Assembly (NCBI GenBank): GCA_023014485.1
Contig: JAJOZX010000481.1
Coordinates: 572,501-636,500 of the forward strand
DNA length: 64,000 nucleotides
Origin: Bathynomus jamesi
Taxonomy: Eukaryota; Arthropoda; Malacostraca; Isopoda; Cirolanidae
Reading direction: 5' to 3'
Made by a program: the position numbers and the translations under genes. Below are positions 12,643 through 23,692 of this stretch, one piece after another; within the stretch, counting starts at the first letter, position 1; the number at the start of each line of letters is the position of its first letter. Below the pieces are notes generated by a model. That model ran no database searches and was not told the DNA's origin. It was given only the letters and a program-made list of their open reading frames with translations.

Positions 12643-13279
12643 AATAAGGCAAATTTTAGTCGCCGAACCAGAATCAGATTCACAATTTTTCATATGCCCT
12701 ACCGAGCATATAACAGTAGCACCTTATGAGAAGATTTGTTTCCTAGCAAAAGTAGTTAACAGTCAAGGAAAATTATTAGAGTCAGAGCGTACTCTGATTA
12801 CAGAGAAAAGTAATTTCAAAAGAGATGTTCTTATTGCCCAAGTCCTTAGTCAGAGTCAGAATTCAGCTATCCCTGTTGTTTGTTTAAACAAAGGAAAAAG
12901 TCCTATAGAATTAACTTCAAATCAGAAAATAGGAACTGTTTCCACAGTAGAAGTAGATTCAGATTTCCCCATCAGTATGATAAATCGTGTTTCCAGTTCC
13001 TTAGAATTAAATCCTTCAATATTAAAAGAAGAATATAAGAAATGTCTGGAGCACTCCCTTCAGGAGTCATCAGCTTTACAGGATCCCAAACTAATGGAAT
13101 CACTTCTCGATTTCCTGATAAGAAATAGAGATGTGATTGCCCTAAAAGGAGATCCTCTGGGCCGAACTAATTTGGTCCCCTTTTGAAATCAAGTTGGAAC
13201 CCAATTCCAAACCCATTTTCATTCCTCCCTATCGGGTTCCACATTCCCGTTAGTCACTATTGAGGAACACATCAAGGAC

Positions 13280-14686
13280 ATGTTGGAGCAGGATGTCATT
13301 CAGCCTTCAGCTAGTCCCTGGTCCGCTCCTATGATTCTCGTCTCCAAAAAGGACGGAACATCTCGCCCTTGTATAGATTTTAGACGCCTGAACAACATTA
13401 CCATCCCAGACCGTTTCCCGATTCCAAACATGCAGGAAACAATTCTGAACGTAGGGAAAGCGAACTTCTTTTCATCCCTCGATTTAGCATCGGGTTATTG
13501 GCAAATGGAGGTCAGTCCCGAATCTCGGGTATTGACTGCTTTCTCCACTAACCGAGGCCATTACGAATTCCAGGTTTTACCTTTCGGAGTCCGAAATGGG
13601 CCTGCTAATTTCTCTAGGTTGATGAATATAGTCCTTTCCGACCTATTAGGTGTCGAAGCTCTCGTTTATCTTGACGATATTATCGTCTACAGTTCGGACA
13701 TAAAAACACACTTTCAACGCCTTCAGAATGTGCTATCACACTTGAAGAAAGCACACCTTAAACTGAAGCTTGCAAAGTGCAATTTTTTACAAGAATCCCT
13801 GGTATACCTAGGATTCCTACTCTCGTCCACAGGAATTAAACCTGATCCAGCCAAACTCGTAGCCCTGGAAAGGTACCCTGTACCCAAGACCATCGACGAC
13901 GCCCGTGCATTTATTGGTTTTGTCGGATTCTATCGGAACTTTATCCCCCAATTTTCGAATATTGCTAAACCCATTACTAATTTGTTCCAGAAAAATTCGA
14001 AATTTAACTGGGAATCCGATCACCAACATGCCTTTGAAACTTTAATTAATAAACTAACCTGTCATCCCATTTTACAATATCCTGATTACACAAGACCCTT
14101 CATCATAACCACAGATGCTTCCTCCTATGGACTAGGAGCCGTCCTGTTACAGGACGTAGACGGTGTGGAATTACCCATTGCTTATGCCAGTCAACTTCTC
14201 TCTGCACCTCAACGGAATTATTCCACTACGGACCGAGAGGCCCTAGCGGTATATTGGGCTTTGAAAAAATTCCGAAATATCGTCTATGGCTACGATGTAA
14301 CCATCAAGACTGATCATAAGCCACTCACGTACCTCTTCAAGGACAAGCTACTTGAAGGACGATTGAGTAGATGGGCTCTGTTGATTCAGGACTTTGCAGC
14401 GAAAATCGTATACAAACCGGGAAAACTGCAAGTTATTCCAGACGGATTGTCCAGACTCAAGCCCGACGCCCAAGTGAATAAAATAGGAATTCTTCCTGTG
14501 TTCGACTACGAGTGTCTGCAATACTCCCAACAACAGGACCAACACACCCAGAACCTTCGGGCGCGCCTGGAACAAAAGGAACCATCGAAGGTAAAAGAAC
14601 AGTACAACCTCAAAGATGGCTCGTACATTTCAGGAACGAAGATGGAAATGACCTCGTGGAGATACCAAAGGATCTCGTCGATATAG
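13280..14686 (+). pseudogene. pol: reverse transcriptase and RNase H
   Basis: 468 codons. The RT fingers and palm are recognisable: SPWSAPMILVSKKDG, RPCIDFRRLNN, the catalytic pair in LVYLDDIIVY (about codons 130-140), and the YLGFLLSSTGI thumb region. RNase H follows with TTDASSYGLGAVL, STTDREALAVYWAL and KTDHKPLTYLF. The gypsy clade is clear. The frame is lost near 14630, just before the integrase. RNA-dependent DNA synthesis and RNA removal are the expected activities. RT and RNase H themselves are uninterrupted; the whole pol is not. Confidence 0.92.
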
Positions 14687-15771
14687 CCATTGGACTTTGT
14701 CACGACTCACCTTTGTATGGACACATGGGGCCGGATCGCACCATCAAGAGTCTTTTGGAGCGATACCACTTTCCCGAGATGAACAAAAAGGTACAAGAAT
14801 ACCTCGCCGAATGTCTGTCGTGTTTAAAGCATAAGGGCAACGTACCATCCACAGCTCCGATGCATAAATATCCAGTATGCCAAAGGCCCTGGCAAAGAAC
14901 TGGAATGGATATACTGGGACCATTTCCCAAAACGTCAAAGGGAAATCAGTACATCATTGTGTTTACGGACCACTTCTCGCGTTAGAGCGAAGTAGCCGCC
15001 ATTCCAGACCAGACCTCGGAAACTGTGGCAAGAGCCCTAGTGGAACGCGTCATCCAAAATCATACCACTCCTTCCATCCTAATCTCGGATAACGCCCTTA
15101 GTTTCACTTCCAAACTGTTCGAGTCACTCTGTAACATGTGTAAAATTAAAAATACACACATTGTGGCATACCATCCGCAGGCAAACGGCTTAGTGGAAAG
15201 GCACAATCGAAAGATCTTGGAAGCCCTGCGCCACGTTGTCGATGCATCCTCCCGTACATGGGATGATTCCCTTCCCATGGTACAAACAGCCATCAACAAT
15301 GGCTACAATGTGTCCATCGGGGACACCCCTCATTTCGTTCTCTATCACTACGACAAGCGTCTACCTTTTGATTTGCCCGACCAAACCGACCCGGCAGTTC
15401 TAACATCTTCCGAAATGGCAGAAGCAAATCAGCAACTAGCTGAACGATCTTTCAAGATTTTTGACATAATCCGCTATGCCCTCGACCAACGAAACCAACA
15501 GATGGAGCAAGAGCAACATAGGCGTCATCCCCGTCAACGGACTATAATCGTCGGTATGCGATGTTATCTGAAGAGCGTGAAACCGCCAGGTGCTCATCGA
15601 AAATTATACCCAAAATGGGATGGCCCATATAGGATTATGAAAAACCTCGGAAAAAATCGTTATGAAATCCTCGACCTCCGGGATCATTCCAAACTAAAGA
15701 TCATTCACGCTGACAATTTGAAGATAGCTTCCGAACAACACCTTCCCAAAAAACAGCTGCCAGGCGTTTGA
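14512..15771 (+). pseudogene. pol: integrase
   Basis: Zinc-binding H2C2 part (GHMGPDRTIKSLLERYHFP ... CLSCLKHKG). The catalytic core is split by an in-frame TAG at 14983. Visible core residues are the first Asp in GMDILGPFP, the second in LISDNALSF and the Glu in GLVERHN, a DDE set. A C-terminal region (LYPKWDGPYRI...) resembles the GPY/F module of gypsy integrases. Integrates cDNA with a 4-bp stagger, matching the TACA duplication. The reading frame differs from RT, so a shift lies near 14630. Confidence 0.88.
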
Positions 15772-16263
15772 GCCGCCTATCCTTCAAAAGGTCAAGATAT
15801 TAACAAATCGGGCAGGGATCAAAAAACTGAAGTGGTCACCGCGGGAACCGCTACTCATGACGAAGATTGGTACCTCGTAATACCACCATTACTCGAGGCA
15901 ATCTCTGAACAAGAGGAGGCCCCAGAGCCAAGCGTCCCATCGGACCCAGACCCTGGAGAAACCCCTTCGAGAGGATCATTCAGTGGAACTCCACCACCTC
16001 CTCCAACTCCACCATCTCCTCTGTCACCACCCTCGCCGATTGATGATCGACGCACGGACCCTACATACCGCCCGCAAATGCATCACCCACGTGAACTAGA
16101 ACCTTCACATAAGAAACGAACCCGCTCAGAATCCGAGCTCAACGGTCGACCCCCATTGCCACCAAAACGAGGCCGACCCCTTCGCCCACAAACACAAGTA
16201 TCCACACAAGTATCCACACAACTACCCCCAGCTCCGTATAACTTAAGGCGTAGAAATGAATAA
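15772..16263 (+). pseudogene. pol C-terminal Pro-rich tail
   Basis: Open segment rich in Pro, Ser and basic residues (GTPPPPPTPPSPLSPP, PLPPKRGRPLRP) ending YNLRRRNE. Its stop overlaps the env start (ATG at 16256). Such a tail between integrase and env occurs in errantivirus-type elements. Whether it is fused to integrase cannot be told, because a TGA closes the integrase frame at 15769. Confidence 0.6.
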
Positions 16264-18206
16264 AATTGTCCCCCTTATAATTTTCCAAATTATTTACTCT
16301 TGTAGACCTAGCATTAAAATTTCTACCGGAGTTGTTATAGAAAAACTTGCAGAAGGTAAATTTTTGAAAGGGCACGCAGACCTTTATATAAATTTGCAAC
16401 CCCCTGCTAGAATTAAAATCAATCTCCTTCAAATACAAACCGAATTAAAAACGTTTGAAAGTAAAGTCCAGAATTCTTTCCAAGGAAAAGATCAGATTAG
16501 TCGCGGTCTGTTAGAAAATACCCTCGAAAATATTCAAACTACAGCACGCGCCCTATCAGAAATATTAGCCTTACCATGGATACAAACTGAAACTAAAAAT
16601 TCAGAAAACTTTAACCAAAGAAGTAAAAGAGGACTGATAGATATAGGAGGGAAACTGTTCAAAGGTTTATTCGGATTAGCAACCGAAGAAGATATTAAAA
16701 GAATTGAACTTAAATTGAATCTCTTCGCGCGAAATCGACAATATAATGGACACATGTTAGAACAAACTATTAGGTCATTACACGAAAACAATCGCTTCCT
16801 CCACTCCCTTTCGGACAGATTCACATACCTTGAATCCATGTTAGCTCAATACAAAGAACACAAAAGATATATAGAATTAATAGAGATAATGAACCTACAA
16901 GTAACCCTAATCGATAAATACTTACAACGAATAACTACGATTCATTCCAAGGTTTTGCGTGCAACCCAGCTAGCCCATGGAAAAATCACTCTTTCCACCC
17001 TAATACCATGGGAAATACTTCAGTCCTTGATTCACACCGCCCAGTCACAATTAAAATTATCACCCCTATTCCCACTCAACCACACTAATTACCCTCAATT
17101 TCTAGAATACACCTGGACTGTACATGGACCACGCCCCTACACATACCTCATAATTATACCATTTTTCGATGTCCTCACTTATGACGTATATAAATTTCAC
17201 CCTTTCCCAACACCCTACCAAAATAACTCTAATGTCTATCGATTGTATTTACCCACCGTACCACCTTACCTTTCCCTCACCAAAGATCTATCAGCTTATT
17301 CTATGATGTCAGATAGCTACGTCCGGCATTGCCGATTCCCGCAACCAAATAAACAACTCGTCTGCCCTCCACTCAAACCAGTTATTCTTCCAACTACTAG
17401 GTCTTGCTTTATCGATTTAATTCGTGACCGGCATGCCACAGTATGTTCATTTAAAAAATTTCATTCCCCTAAAACCATCCAACTACGAATTGGACCAGAC
17501 ATCTGGGTTTCCTTCGCGAACAGGACTGCCGCTACTCTCGAGTGTCCATCGAATTATTCCCTCATTACAATCCCTCTGGTTATTCGGCTACCAATTGGTT
17601 GCTCCTTGCGTTCAAAAGCCCTCCAAATATACAACCCGTATAAGGTTACCCTTAATAACTAGGCTGACCATATTTCCTTGATACAAAAACGGGACATTGG
17701 GATGGCAAAAAAGGGACGGGGGTTATGTAATATTCTGTATTCATGAAAAAGAAAGTACATAAACCGGGACAAAATTAACATTTTTATTAAAACGACGGGA
17801 CGGCCAGGAAATATAAAACAAACGGTACTGTCCCGTTCAAAACGGTACGTATGGTCAGCCTATTAATAACTCATACCCATTCCCGTCGCAAATTAAATTT
17901 AAACCCGTCATAGAGATCTTAAATCTCTCCATAAAACCTGTAACCATCCTACCCGAACTACATGCCCCTGAATGGAATGATCAATTGAGCCGGTTTAAAA
18001 TTTCGGATGATAACCAGAATAACCTCTTACAAATACTACAACCGGTAACCATTTTCTCAACATCTGCCGTTAGTATCATTATTATATGTGCTATTATCCT
18101 CGGTATATTTGTGGTGAAAAGATCATTCTGGGAACAAAGAAAACCAAGTGACACGGAACGGGAAACTATTTATGCACGACCAAGAGTGCGTACCCAGACC
18201 ACGTGA
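16256..18206 (+). pseudogene. env-like glycoprotein gene, split by MITE
   Basis: Envelope gene of the errantivirus type, related to the baculovirus F-protein class. Residues 1-18 are hydrophobic (signal peptide). A furin-like RSKR lies at residues 122-125, directly before a GLIDIGGK...LFG segment typical of the fusion-peptide start. Heptad-like helices follow, then a Cys-containing ectodomain with NXS/T sites. The frame stops at 17660-17662, inside the hAT MITE. Beyond it, 17871-18206 is open in the compatible frame and holds a transmembrane segment (about 18051-18115) and a short basic tail. The insert plus target duplication is 211 bp, which explains the frame change. Not functional as it stands. 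Confidence 0.9.
17660..17862. mobile_element. hAT-type MITE in env
   Basis: 203 bp with TIRs TAGGCTGACCATA / TATGGTCAGCCTA (one or two mismatches) and an 8-bp target duplication TTAATAAC (17652-17659 and 17863-17870). Internal GGGAC/GTCCC-rich sequence, no ORF. The 8-bp duplication assigns it to hAT. It is younger than the LTR element that carries it. Confidence 0.9.
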
Positions 18207-18320
18207 ACTAGACTTAACCACCCGACTTACGTTGTATATATAACTCTGTATTATAAAACCCATAGTTATCATCTAGTTAGCATTAGTTAGGATGTTACAT
18301 TATTATATTAATATCATTCT

Positions 18321-18334
18321 AGAGGGAAGAGCCC
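18321..18334 (+). other. Polypurine tract
   Basis: AGAGGGAAGAG followed by CCC, immediately before the 3' LTR. Expected primer for plus-strand DNA synthesis. Confidence 0.7.
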
Positions 18335-19404
18335 TGTAAAAATGAACCATAAATAATTCCCATATTCCTATACTATCTTATTCTTCATGTAATTCTTGTA
18401 TTCATTTATATAGTTCTTGTATCCATTTTAAGAAAAAGTATCCATTTTAAAAATTCATGTGTTATATGGTTCATGTATTTATATAATCCTGTATATTCTT
18501 ATATATTTAACTTTATATAATGCCTATACTCATATGTATGTACGTGTGTGTATTCATTTTTACATAAGGACCAAAATCGCCCAACGCGAGTTTGGATAAA
18601 AATTTTGATTTGCTTTCTACTTTGCCAAATAATTGGTGACCTGTTGTTTTTTTAAAATCTCCTAATCATTTTTTTATATTTCGCTTAATAAGGAATCGTG
18701 CTTAAGCTTTGCAATGTTCATATTTTGTATACATTCCTTTCGTGATAAAAGATGAGATCATGTCTTGCCTAAGCATTAAAATTGTACATCTTAAACCTTA
18801 AAATTTTACTCATATGCATATTTTAGTGTAAAGATGCATAGTCCGATTTCCACTTTTAGTTAACTTGGCAGATCATGATAACATCAGATCTGAAAAGTCG
18901 CGGTTTAAGATACAAATATGGTTTCGTCTTCAAATATTTTGTTTACTCGTTCAAGCCTTACCACAGCTAAAAATTTACTTTATTTTCGAATATTGTGCAA
19001 AAATAACACAGCCTTTTTAGCATTTAATAATAATGATGTTAGCAGTTTTTGGGTATATAAACCCACTAAAAATATTCCACTGGCATTCAGAAGCTAATTC
19101 AGAGGCTGAGCACTACCTGTACATTTTAGCAGTAAATTTACAGTTGAAGATAGTTTTTATCTTATCCTTCGAGCCTTGCTCTCTTCAGAAGAACTTAGTC
19201 ATTAAACTTTCCGGATACGCTATAAGAAGACTCCGGAACCTTCAGCATTTTTAGTAAGTCTATCAGAGTCCTCCGAGCCACTATAGAAGAACTCGGAGAG
19301 TAATATAGAAGAAAACTACTGCAAGTCACACATCCGTTGCTGCCACCTAACTAGAACCCCCGTCGACTTCGAACCACCCCGGGCCATAGACGGAGGGGTT
19401 AACA
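18335..19404 (+). repeat. 3' LTR
   Basis: 1070 bp, almost identical to the 5' LTR. Differences seen by eye are a G/C near its 24th base, changes near 18541-18550, a shifted A/T run near 18600, an A/C near 18914 and a one-base indel near 19087. Confidence 0.95.
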
Positions 19405-19656
19405 TACATATCCATATATACATATATATGCAATAAACGGAGAAGTAAAAATTAAAATTAAAAATTAAAGGATTATCAGAGAGGCATACAGATTTGTAAG
19501 GAAAAATATCGATTTTTAGCACAAGATCAAATGAATTATAAAAATACAAATTTATACTGGAAATCTGCCCGGGTTTTAACACTCTGCCTTATATGGTTAA
19601 GTTTCGATGTATAAAAATAAAATGAAAATTAAAAGTTAATAAAGTAGCATACAAGT

Positions 19657-20487
19657 TTACCAAAGATTTAGCGTTCTACCCTTCTTATCTAAATCTGTTT
19701 TGAAGGAATTCAAAACAACAGGATCGAGTTTAAAAAGACCTTTGCTTATGTTGAAGTTATTTGAAAGTTGGATAATGGCAGACTCAAGAATATTTCTATT
19801 AACAATGTTGCTAGAGTGGAATAAAACTGAAGCATTATTCCAATCAATACAGTGGGATAACTCTGACAAATGGACAAAAAGGGCACTGGACAACTGTCCT
19901 GTTCTAACGGAATATTGATGCTGTTTTATACGTGTGTGCAAATCCTTTCCCGTCTGACCTATGTAAAAGGAATCACATTGTTTACAACCAATTTTATAGA
20001 TAATGCCTGAATTATTGGTAGGGCTATTTTTTTTTACTATGATATTTTTCACAATATTGTTATATGAAAATACTACATTAATATCCAAAAGTTTAAGTAC
20101 ATTAGCAATGCCTAAAAAGCCCGGGAAAAATGGAAGTACTAAAATATTTTTTGACAAAGTACGAGTGTTATTATTGACACGATAGAAAGTTCGTTTTGCC
20201 TTGTTGAGACAAGATTCCATAAACGCAGTTGGATAACAGATCACTTCCAATACCGTTGATTTTTTTCAATGTTATTATTGACACGATAGAAAGTTCGTTT
20301 TGCCTTGTTGAGACAAGATTCCATAAACGCAGTTGGATAACAGATCACTTCCAATACCGTTGATTTTTTTCAATTCGGCATCGATGTATTCCGGACTGGC
20401 GATCCTAAGGGCGCGGAGAAACATTGATGAAAAAATGGCCTTCTTAGTGGGGGTGTCATGTCCCGAGTAAAAGTGTACGTAGGACAA
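19657..20487 (-). pseudogene. Penelope-like ORF, end of RT plus GIY-YIG endonuclease
   Basis: From 20487 downward the frame reads [15 protein letters not shown] ... [15 protein letters not shown], the post-RT region. It is disturbed by the 104-bp duplication, then continues from 20250 to 19657. The GIY-YIG endonuclease module is clear: [32 protein letters not shown]. The CX2C before the GIY-YIG tyrosine is typical of Penelope-like enzymes. The endonuclease would nick the target DNA for priming. 5' RT motifs are missing in this copy. Confidence 0.85.
20167..20374 (-). repeat. 104-bp tandem duplication in Penelope copy
   Basis: Two perfect-looking direct copies of a segment starting GTTATTATTGACACG. 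Absent from the plus-strand partner copy, so it arose after the two copies separated, or by assembly error. Confidence 0.9.
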
Positions 20488-20491
20488 CCCT

Positions 20492-21873
20492 ATGCGCCCT
20501 ATTATTAGCTCGGTGGGCTCTATTACTTATAAACTCTCCAAATGGCTTGTCAAAGTCTTGTCCCCCATTCTCGGAACTATCTCTGATTCACATGTAAAAA
20601 ATTCCATGGATCTTACTGAAAAATTGAATAATGCACGTACTGAAACTAACGATAGATTGATCAGTTTTGACGTTTGTTCATTGTTTACAAAAGTGCCGAT
20701 TGACGATATGCTTGACTTTCTCTCCCAAGAATTACATAAGTATGACCTGCCACTACCTTCACACATTGTTTTGGAACTTATTAAGCTTTCCATCAAAGAC
20801 TGTAATTTCACTTTCAATAACGAGTATTATCAACAATTTTTTGGGATGGCCATGGGCAACCCCTTATCGCCCCTCCTCTCCAATATTTATATGGAGTTTT
20901 TCGAAATTACTTACATTCTGAGAATCTTGGGGGTTGGCATCCCTTGGTTGCGGTACGTCGACGATATTTTGTGTATCTGGTCCATGAATCGTGACCTGGA
21001 TAACTTCCTCCTTCAGTTAAATGATCAAGTCCCCTCCATTAAGTTTACTTTAGAAGTGGAACTAGACAATTCAATCCCATTTTTGGATGTGCGTGTACAT
21101 AGGGAAAGCCCAGGTTTTAAGTTTAGTATCTATCGGAAAACAACAAACAATTTGTCCTACGCACACTTTTACTCGGGACATGACACCCCCACTAAGAAGG
21201 CCATTTTTTCATCAATGTTTCTCCGCGCCCTTAGGATCGCCAGTCCGGAATACATCGATGCCGAATTGGAAAAAATCAACGGTATTGGAAGTGATCTGTG
21301 TTATCCATCTGCGTTTATGGAATCTTGTCTCAACAAGGCAAAACGAACTTTCTATCGTGTCAATAAAACACTCGTACTTTGTCAAAAATATTTTAGTACT
21401 TCCATTTTTCCCGGGCTTTTTAGGCATTGCTAATGTACTTAAACTTTTGGATATTAATGTAGTATTTTCATATAACAATATTGTGAAAAATATCATAGTA
21501 AAAAAAAATAGCCCTACCAATAATTCAGGCATTATCTATAAAATTGGTTGTAAACAATGTGATTCCTTTTACATAGGTCAGACGGGAAAGGATTTGCACA
21601 CACGTATAAAACAGCATCAATATTCCGTTAGAACGGGACAGTTGTCCAGTGCCCTTTTTGTCCATTTGTCAGTTATCCCACTGTATTGATTGGAATAATG
21701 CTTCAGTTTTATTCCACTCTAGCAACATTGTTAATAGAAATATTCTTGAGTCTGCCATTATCCAACTTTCAAATAACTTCAACATAAGCAAAGGTCTTTT
21801 TAAACTCGATCCTGTTGTTTTGAATTCCTTCAAAACAGATTTAGATAAGAAGGGTAGAACGCTAAATCTTTGA
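20492..21873 (+). pseudogene. Penelope-like reverse transcriptase / GIY-YIG protein
   Basis: RT motifs are RPIISSVGSITYKLSKWL, ISFDVCSLFTKVPI, GMAMGNPLSPLLSNIYME, the catalytic YVDD in LRYVDDILCIW, and [10 protein letters not shown]. The C-terminal endonuclease has [11 protein letters not shown] and [13 protein letters not shown]. Single-base shifts near 21370-21400 and 21655-21670 move the frame, so three segments (20492-21433, up to 21689, 21649-21873) make up one broken gene. The N-terminal start is missing; the frame begins inside RT. Uses target-primed reverse transcription (family knowledge). Confidence 0.9.
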
Positions 21874-22107
21874 TAATCTTGTATGCTACTTTATTAACTT
21901 TTAATTTTCATTTTATTTTTATATACATCGAAACTTAACCATATAAGGCAGAGTGTTAAAACCCGGGCAGATTTCCAGTATAAATTTGTATTTTATAATT
22001 CATTTGATCTTGTGCTAAAAATCGATATTTTTCCTTACAAATCTGTATGCCTCTGATAATCCTTTAATTTTTAATTTTAATTTTTACTTCTCCGTTTATT
22101 GCATATA

Positions 22108-22112
<5 letters not shown>

Positions 22113-22175
<63 letters not shown>
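22113..22175. repeat. (TA)n spacer in Penelope-like 3' region
   Basis: TA array between the 3' UTR and the terminal repeat. The corresponding spacer of the minus copy is where the errantivirus inserted. Confidence 0.85.
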
Positions 22176-22180
<5 letters not shown>

Positions 22181-22245
22181 TATTTATTTTTTCTTTTTTT
22201 TTCTTTCTGTAACCTATATATAGGCTGTAACCTTTTTATGTACTT

Positions 22246-22290
22246 CAGTGTTCCTGAAGATGTCATTAGACGAAAGCGCTTGAGCACCAA
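22246..22290 (+). ncRNA. Hammerhead-ribozyme-like core in Penelope terminal repeat
   Basis: CCTGAAGATGTC, ATTA loop, GACGAAAGCGC resembles the hammerhead pattern CUGANGA - stem II - GAAA. The mirror copy near 8300-8333 reads CCTGAGGATGTC and ACGAAAGCGC. Hammerhead motifs are known in Penelope-like terminal repeats. The canonical U in CUGAUGA is A or G here, and I did not confirm a cleavage triplet, so it may be inactive. Confidence 0.35.
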
Positions 22291-22344
22291 TTTGTGTTTC
22301 CTTTCCTTCGTGGTTTTATTCATCATATATATATATATATATAT

Positions 22345-23619
22345 AAGGGGCGACGCCAGACTTTTCACATAGGTCAGGCACAAGCATTCTGGGCTTGATA
22401 TGACTTCGATAGAATTCATATTAATGAATATGTAAATTTTGTTTTTTAAATAATTTTGCTTTTGTTTTCAAAAATTACTTAAGGCCTACTAAATCAATAA
22501 ATTGTTTAATAATTATAATAACTTACTTGTATTTTATTATGTCCTTAGAGAATGTCTTCATCATATTTAATCTACCATGAGTCATTTATATTTAAACTCC
22601 AACCTCCTCGGTTTCAATGCAAATTCTTCGATGACCTTGTCATGTAGAATCTTTTGCCTCTCCAGGGAAACCACACTTTCTTTCTCTATTGCAATTATTG
22701 CTAAACATACTAGTCTTTCCTGACCAGTTCTGTTCCTTAGATACGTCTTAATTCGATTTAATGTTGAAAAACTTCTCTCTCTGGATGCACTGCTCACTGG
22801 TATAGTTAAAATCAATCTAAACAGTTTTGCAGATTCGCTAAAAGCTTTTTCTAAATCTAAGTCAGTGCATAATTTTAGCAGTTCTTTGACATTTTTGCAG
22901 GCAGTAAAATCAGGATCTTTATAAATGTACTTCAATGTAAATGGGTATCTAAGGTCAGTAAAAAAATAAAAAAAAAAAATAGAAAAAAAAACACACAAAA
23001 AGCACAAAAGAAAAAAAAATTCAAATGCATTGAAACGAATACGACACGGTCCCTGAGGTAACTGACAGTGAGGAAAGCCGTGCGCAACTCATAGTTCCCA
23101 CATATCTCTATTTTCACTCAAACAGCTTTCTGAGGATGAGATTTGGCATCCAGCGTAATGTTAGGCACTTAGAAATATGCCTGACTTGTAAAGTGAAAAA
23201 CCCGCTTTTCTCTTCTTTGAAAAAATAGATTGACAAAATTATATACTTATCTGATTGTTTTGACAGATGCTATACTAATGTTGATTTTAAATTACATTAA
23301 ATTTCGTAAAAGTTTCATTTTTTTCATAAGTGTGATGCAAGGCATCGGAAATGATGCCCGACCTGGCTTTGTGGCTTAATGCGTTCGGTCGCTCAGGCGT
23401 CATAAAACAAGTCTGACTTTGCCCAAAGAAGCGGCGCATGGAGAGAAGGAAAAAATGCGGCATTCTAAAATTTATATTGCTCTCATAAAGTGACCATAAT
23501 AAATAGATCTTTGAAATACACAAATTTAAATTTTACATGATGACCAGAAAATTAAATTTATTTTTCTTTTAAAATTAGGCCAGGCTGAGCCTGACCTGCC
23601 TGACCCCCGCCGTCGCCTC

Positions 23620-23621
<2 letters not shown>
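22345..23621 (-). mobile_element. hAT element relic (ZMYM1-like transposase)
   Basis: Ends AAGGGGCGACGCC and the complement of CAGAGGCGACGG form imperfect hAT-type TIRs. Both flanks are TA repeats, so an 8-bp duplication cannot be resolved. Only the transposase C-terminus remains inside. Confidence 0.7.
22582..23007 (-). pseudogene. hAT transposase C-terminus, ZMYM1/TTF-type
   Basis: The segment SESAKLFRLILTIPVSSASRERSFSTLNRIKTYLRNRTGQERL matches the hAT dimerisation domain of the TTF/ZMYM1-like subgroup. The first residues before about 22930 (poly-Phe/Leu) are frame noise. Catalytic core and zinc finger are missing. Relic. Confidence 0.72.

Positions 23622-23624
<3 letters not shown>

Positions 23625-23674
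<50 letters not shown>
23625..23674. repeat. (TA)n microsatellite
   Basis: TA tract separating the hAT relic from the next mariner-like element. Confidence 0.9.
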
Positions 23675-23692
23675 TGTATATATGAATTTATA

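Larger units (their letters stand above)
11661..13186 (+). pseudogene. pol: aspartic protease region
   Basis: Retroviral-type protease with LLDTGAHATLI, present twice because of the 213-bp duplication. The frame shifts near 12105-12125, and the rest reads on from 12182 with the ILLGMDFF motif typical of the end of this protease fold. A Ser/Gln/Pro/Val repeat region (12500-12640) and a linker to RT follow. The frame stops at 13184 and is displaced until about 13255. Role: cleaves Gag-Pol in the particle. Broken in this copy. Confidence 0.82.
8466..19404 (+). mobile_element. Errantivirus-type (gypsy) LTR retroelement with env
   Basis: A 10.9-kb element bounded by 1069/1070-bp LTRs starting TG and ending CA, with a 4-bp TACA duplication (8462-8465 and 19405-19408). 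The order is LTR, tRNA-type primer site, gag, protease, RT/RNase H, integrase, env, polypurine tract, LTR. By eye the LTRs differ at fewer than ten positions, implying recent insertion. Yet gag and pol carry several single-base shifts and a stop, protease is partly duplicated, and env is cut by a 203-bp MITE. This copy cannot make the full protein set. Confidence 0.95.
19405..20487 (-). mobile_element. Penelope-like element, minus copy (5'-truncated)
   Basis: The reverse complement of about 21160-22110 with small differences plus a 104-bp tandem duplication (20167-20270, 20271-20374). It meets the plus copy head-to-head at about 20488. Its 3' end continues at 8222-8465, across the errantivirus insertion. 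Confidence 0.85.
20488..22330 (+). mobile_element. Penelope-like element, plus copy
   Basis: RT, GIY-YIG endonuclease, 3' untranslated region (mirror of 19405-19656), TA-rich spacer and a terminal repeat with a hammerhead-like core. Ends at the TA tract bordering the next hAT element. Confidence 0.87.

Noticed and set aside
14506..14938. Minus-strand ORFs opposite integrase, and similar shadows opposite RT, gag and transposases
   Set aside because: They overlap the true genes in antisense and have no domain signatures.
16256..17662. A captured host env gene (syncytin-like)
   Set aside because: It lies between pol and the 3' LTR of a complete provirus-like element and is broken by a MITE; nothing suggests host use.
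23287..23523. Minus ORF beside the hAT relic
   Set aside because: No hAT motif; sequence inside the element but not in frame with the dimerisation domain.
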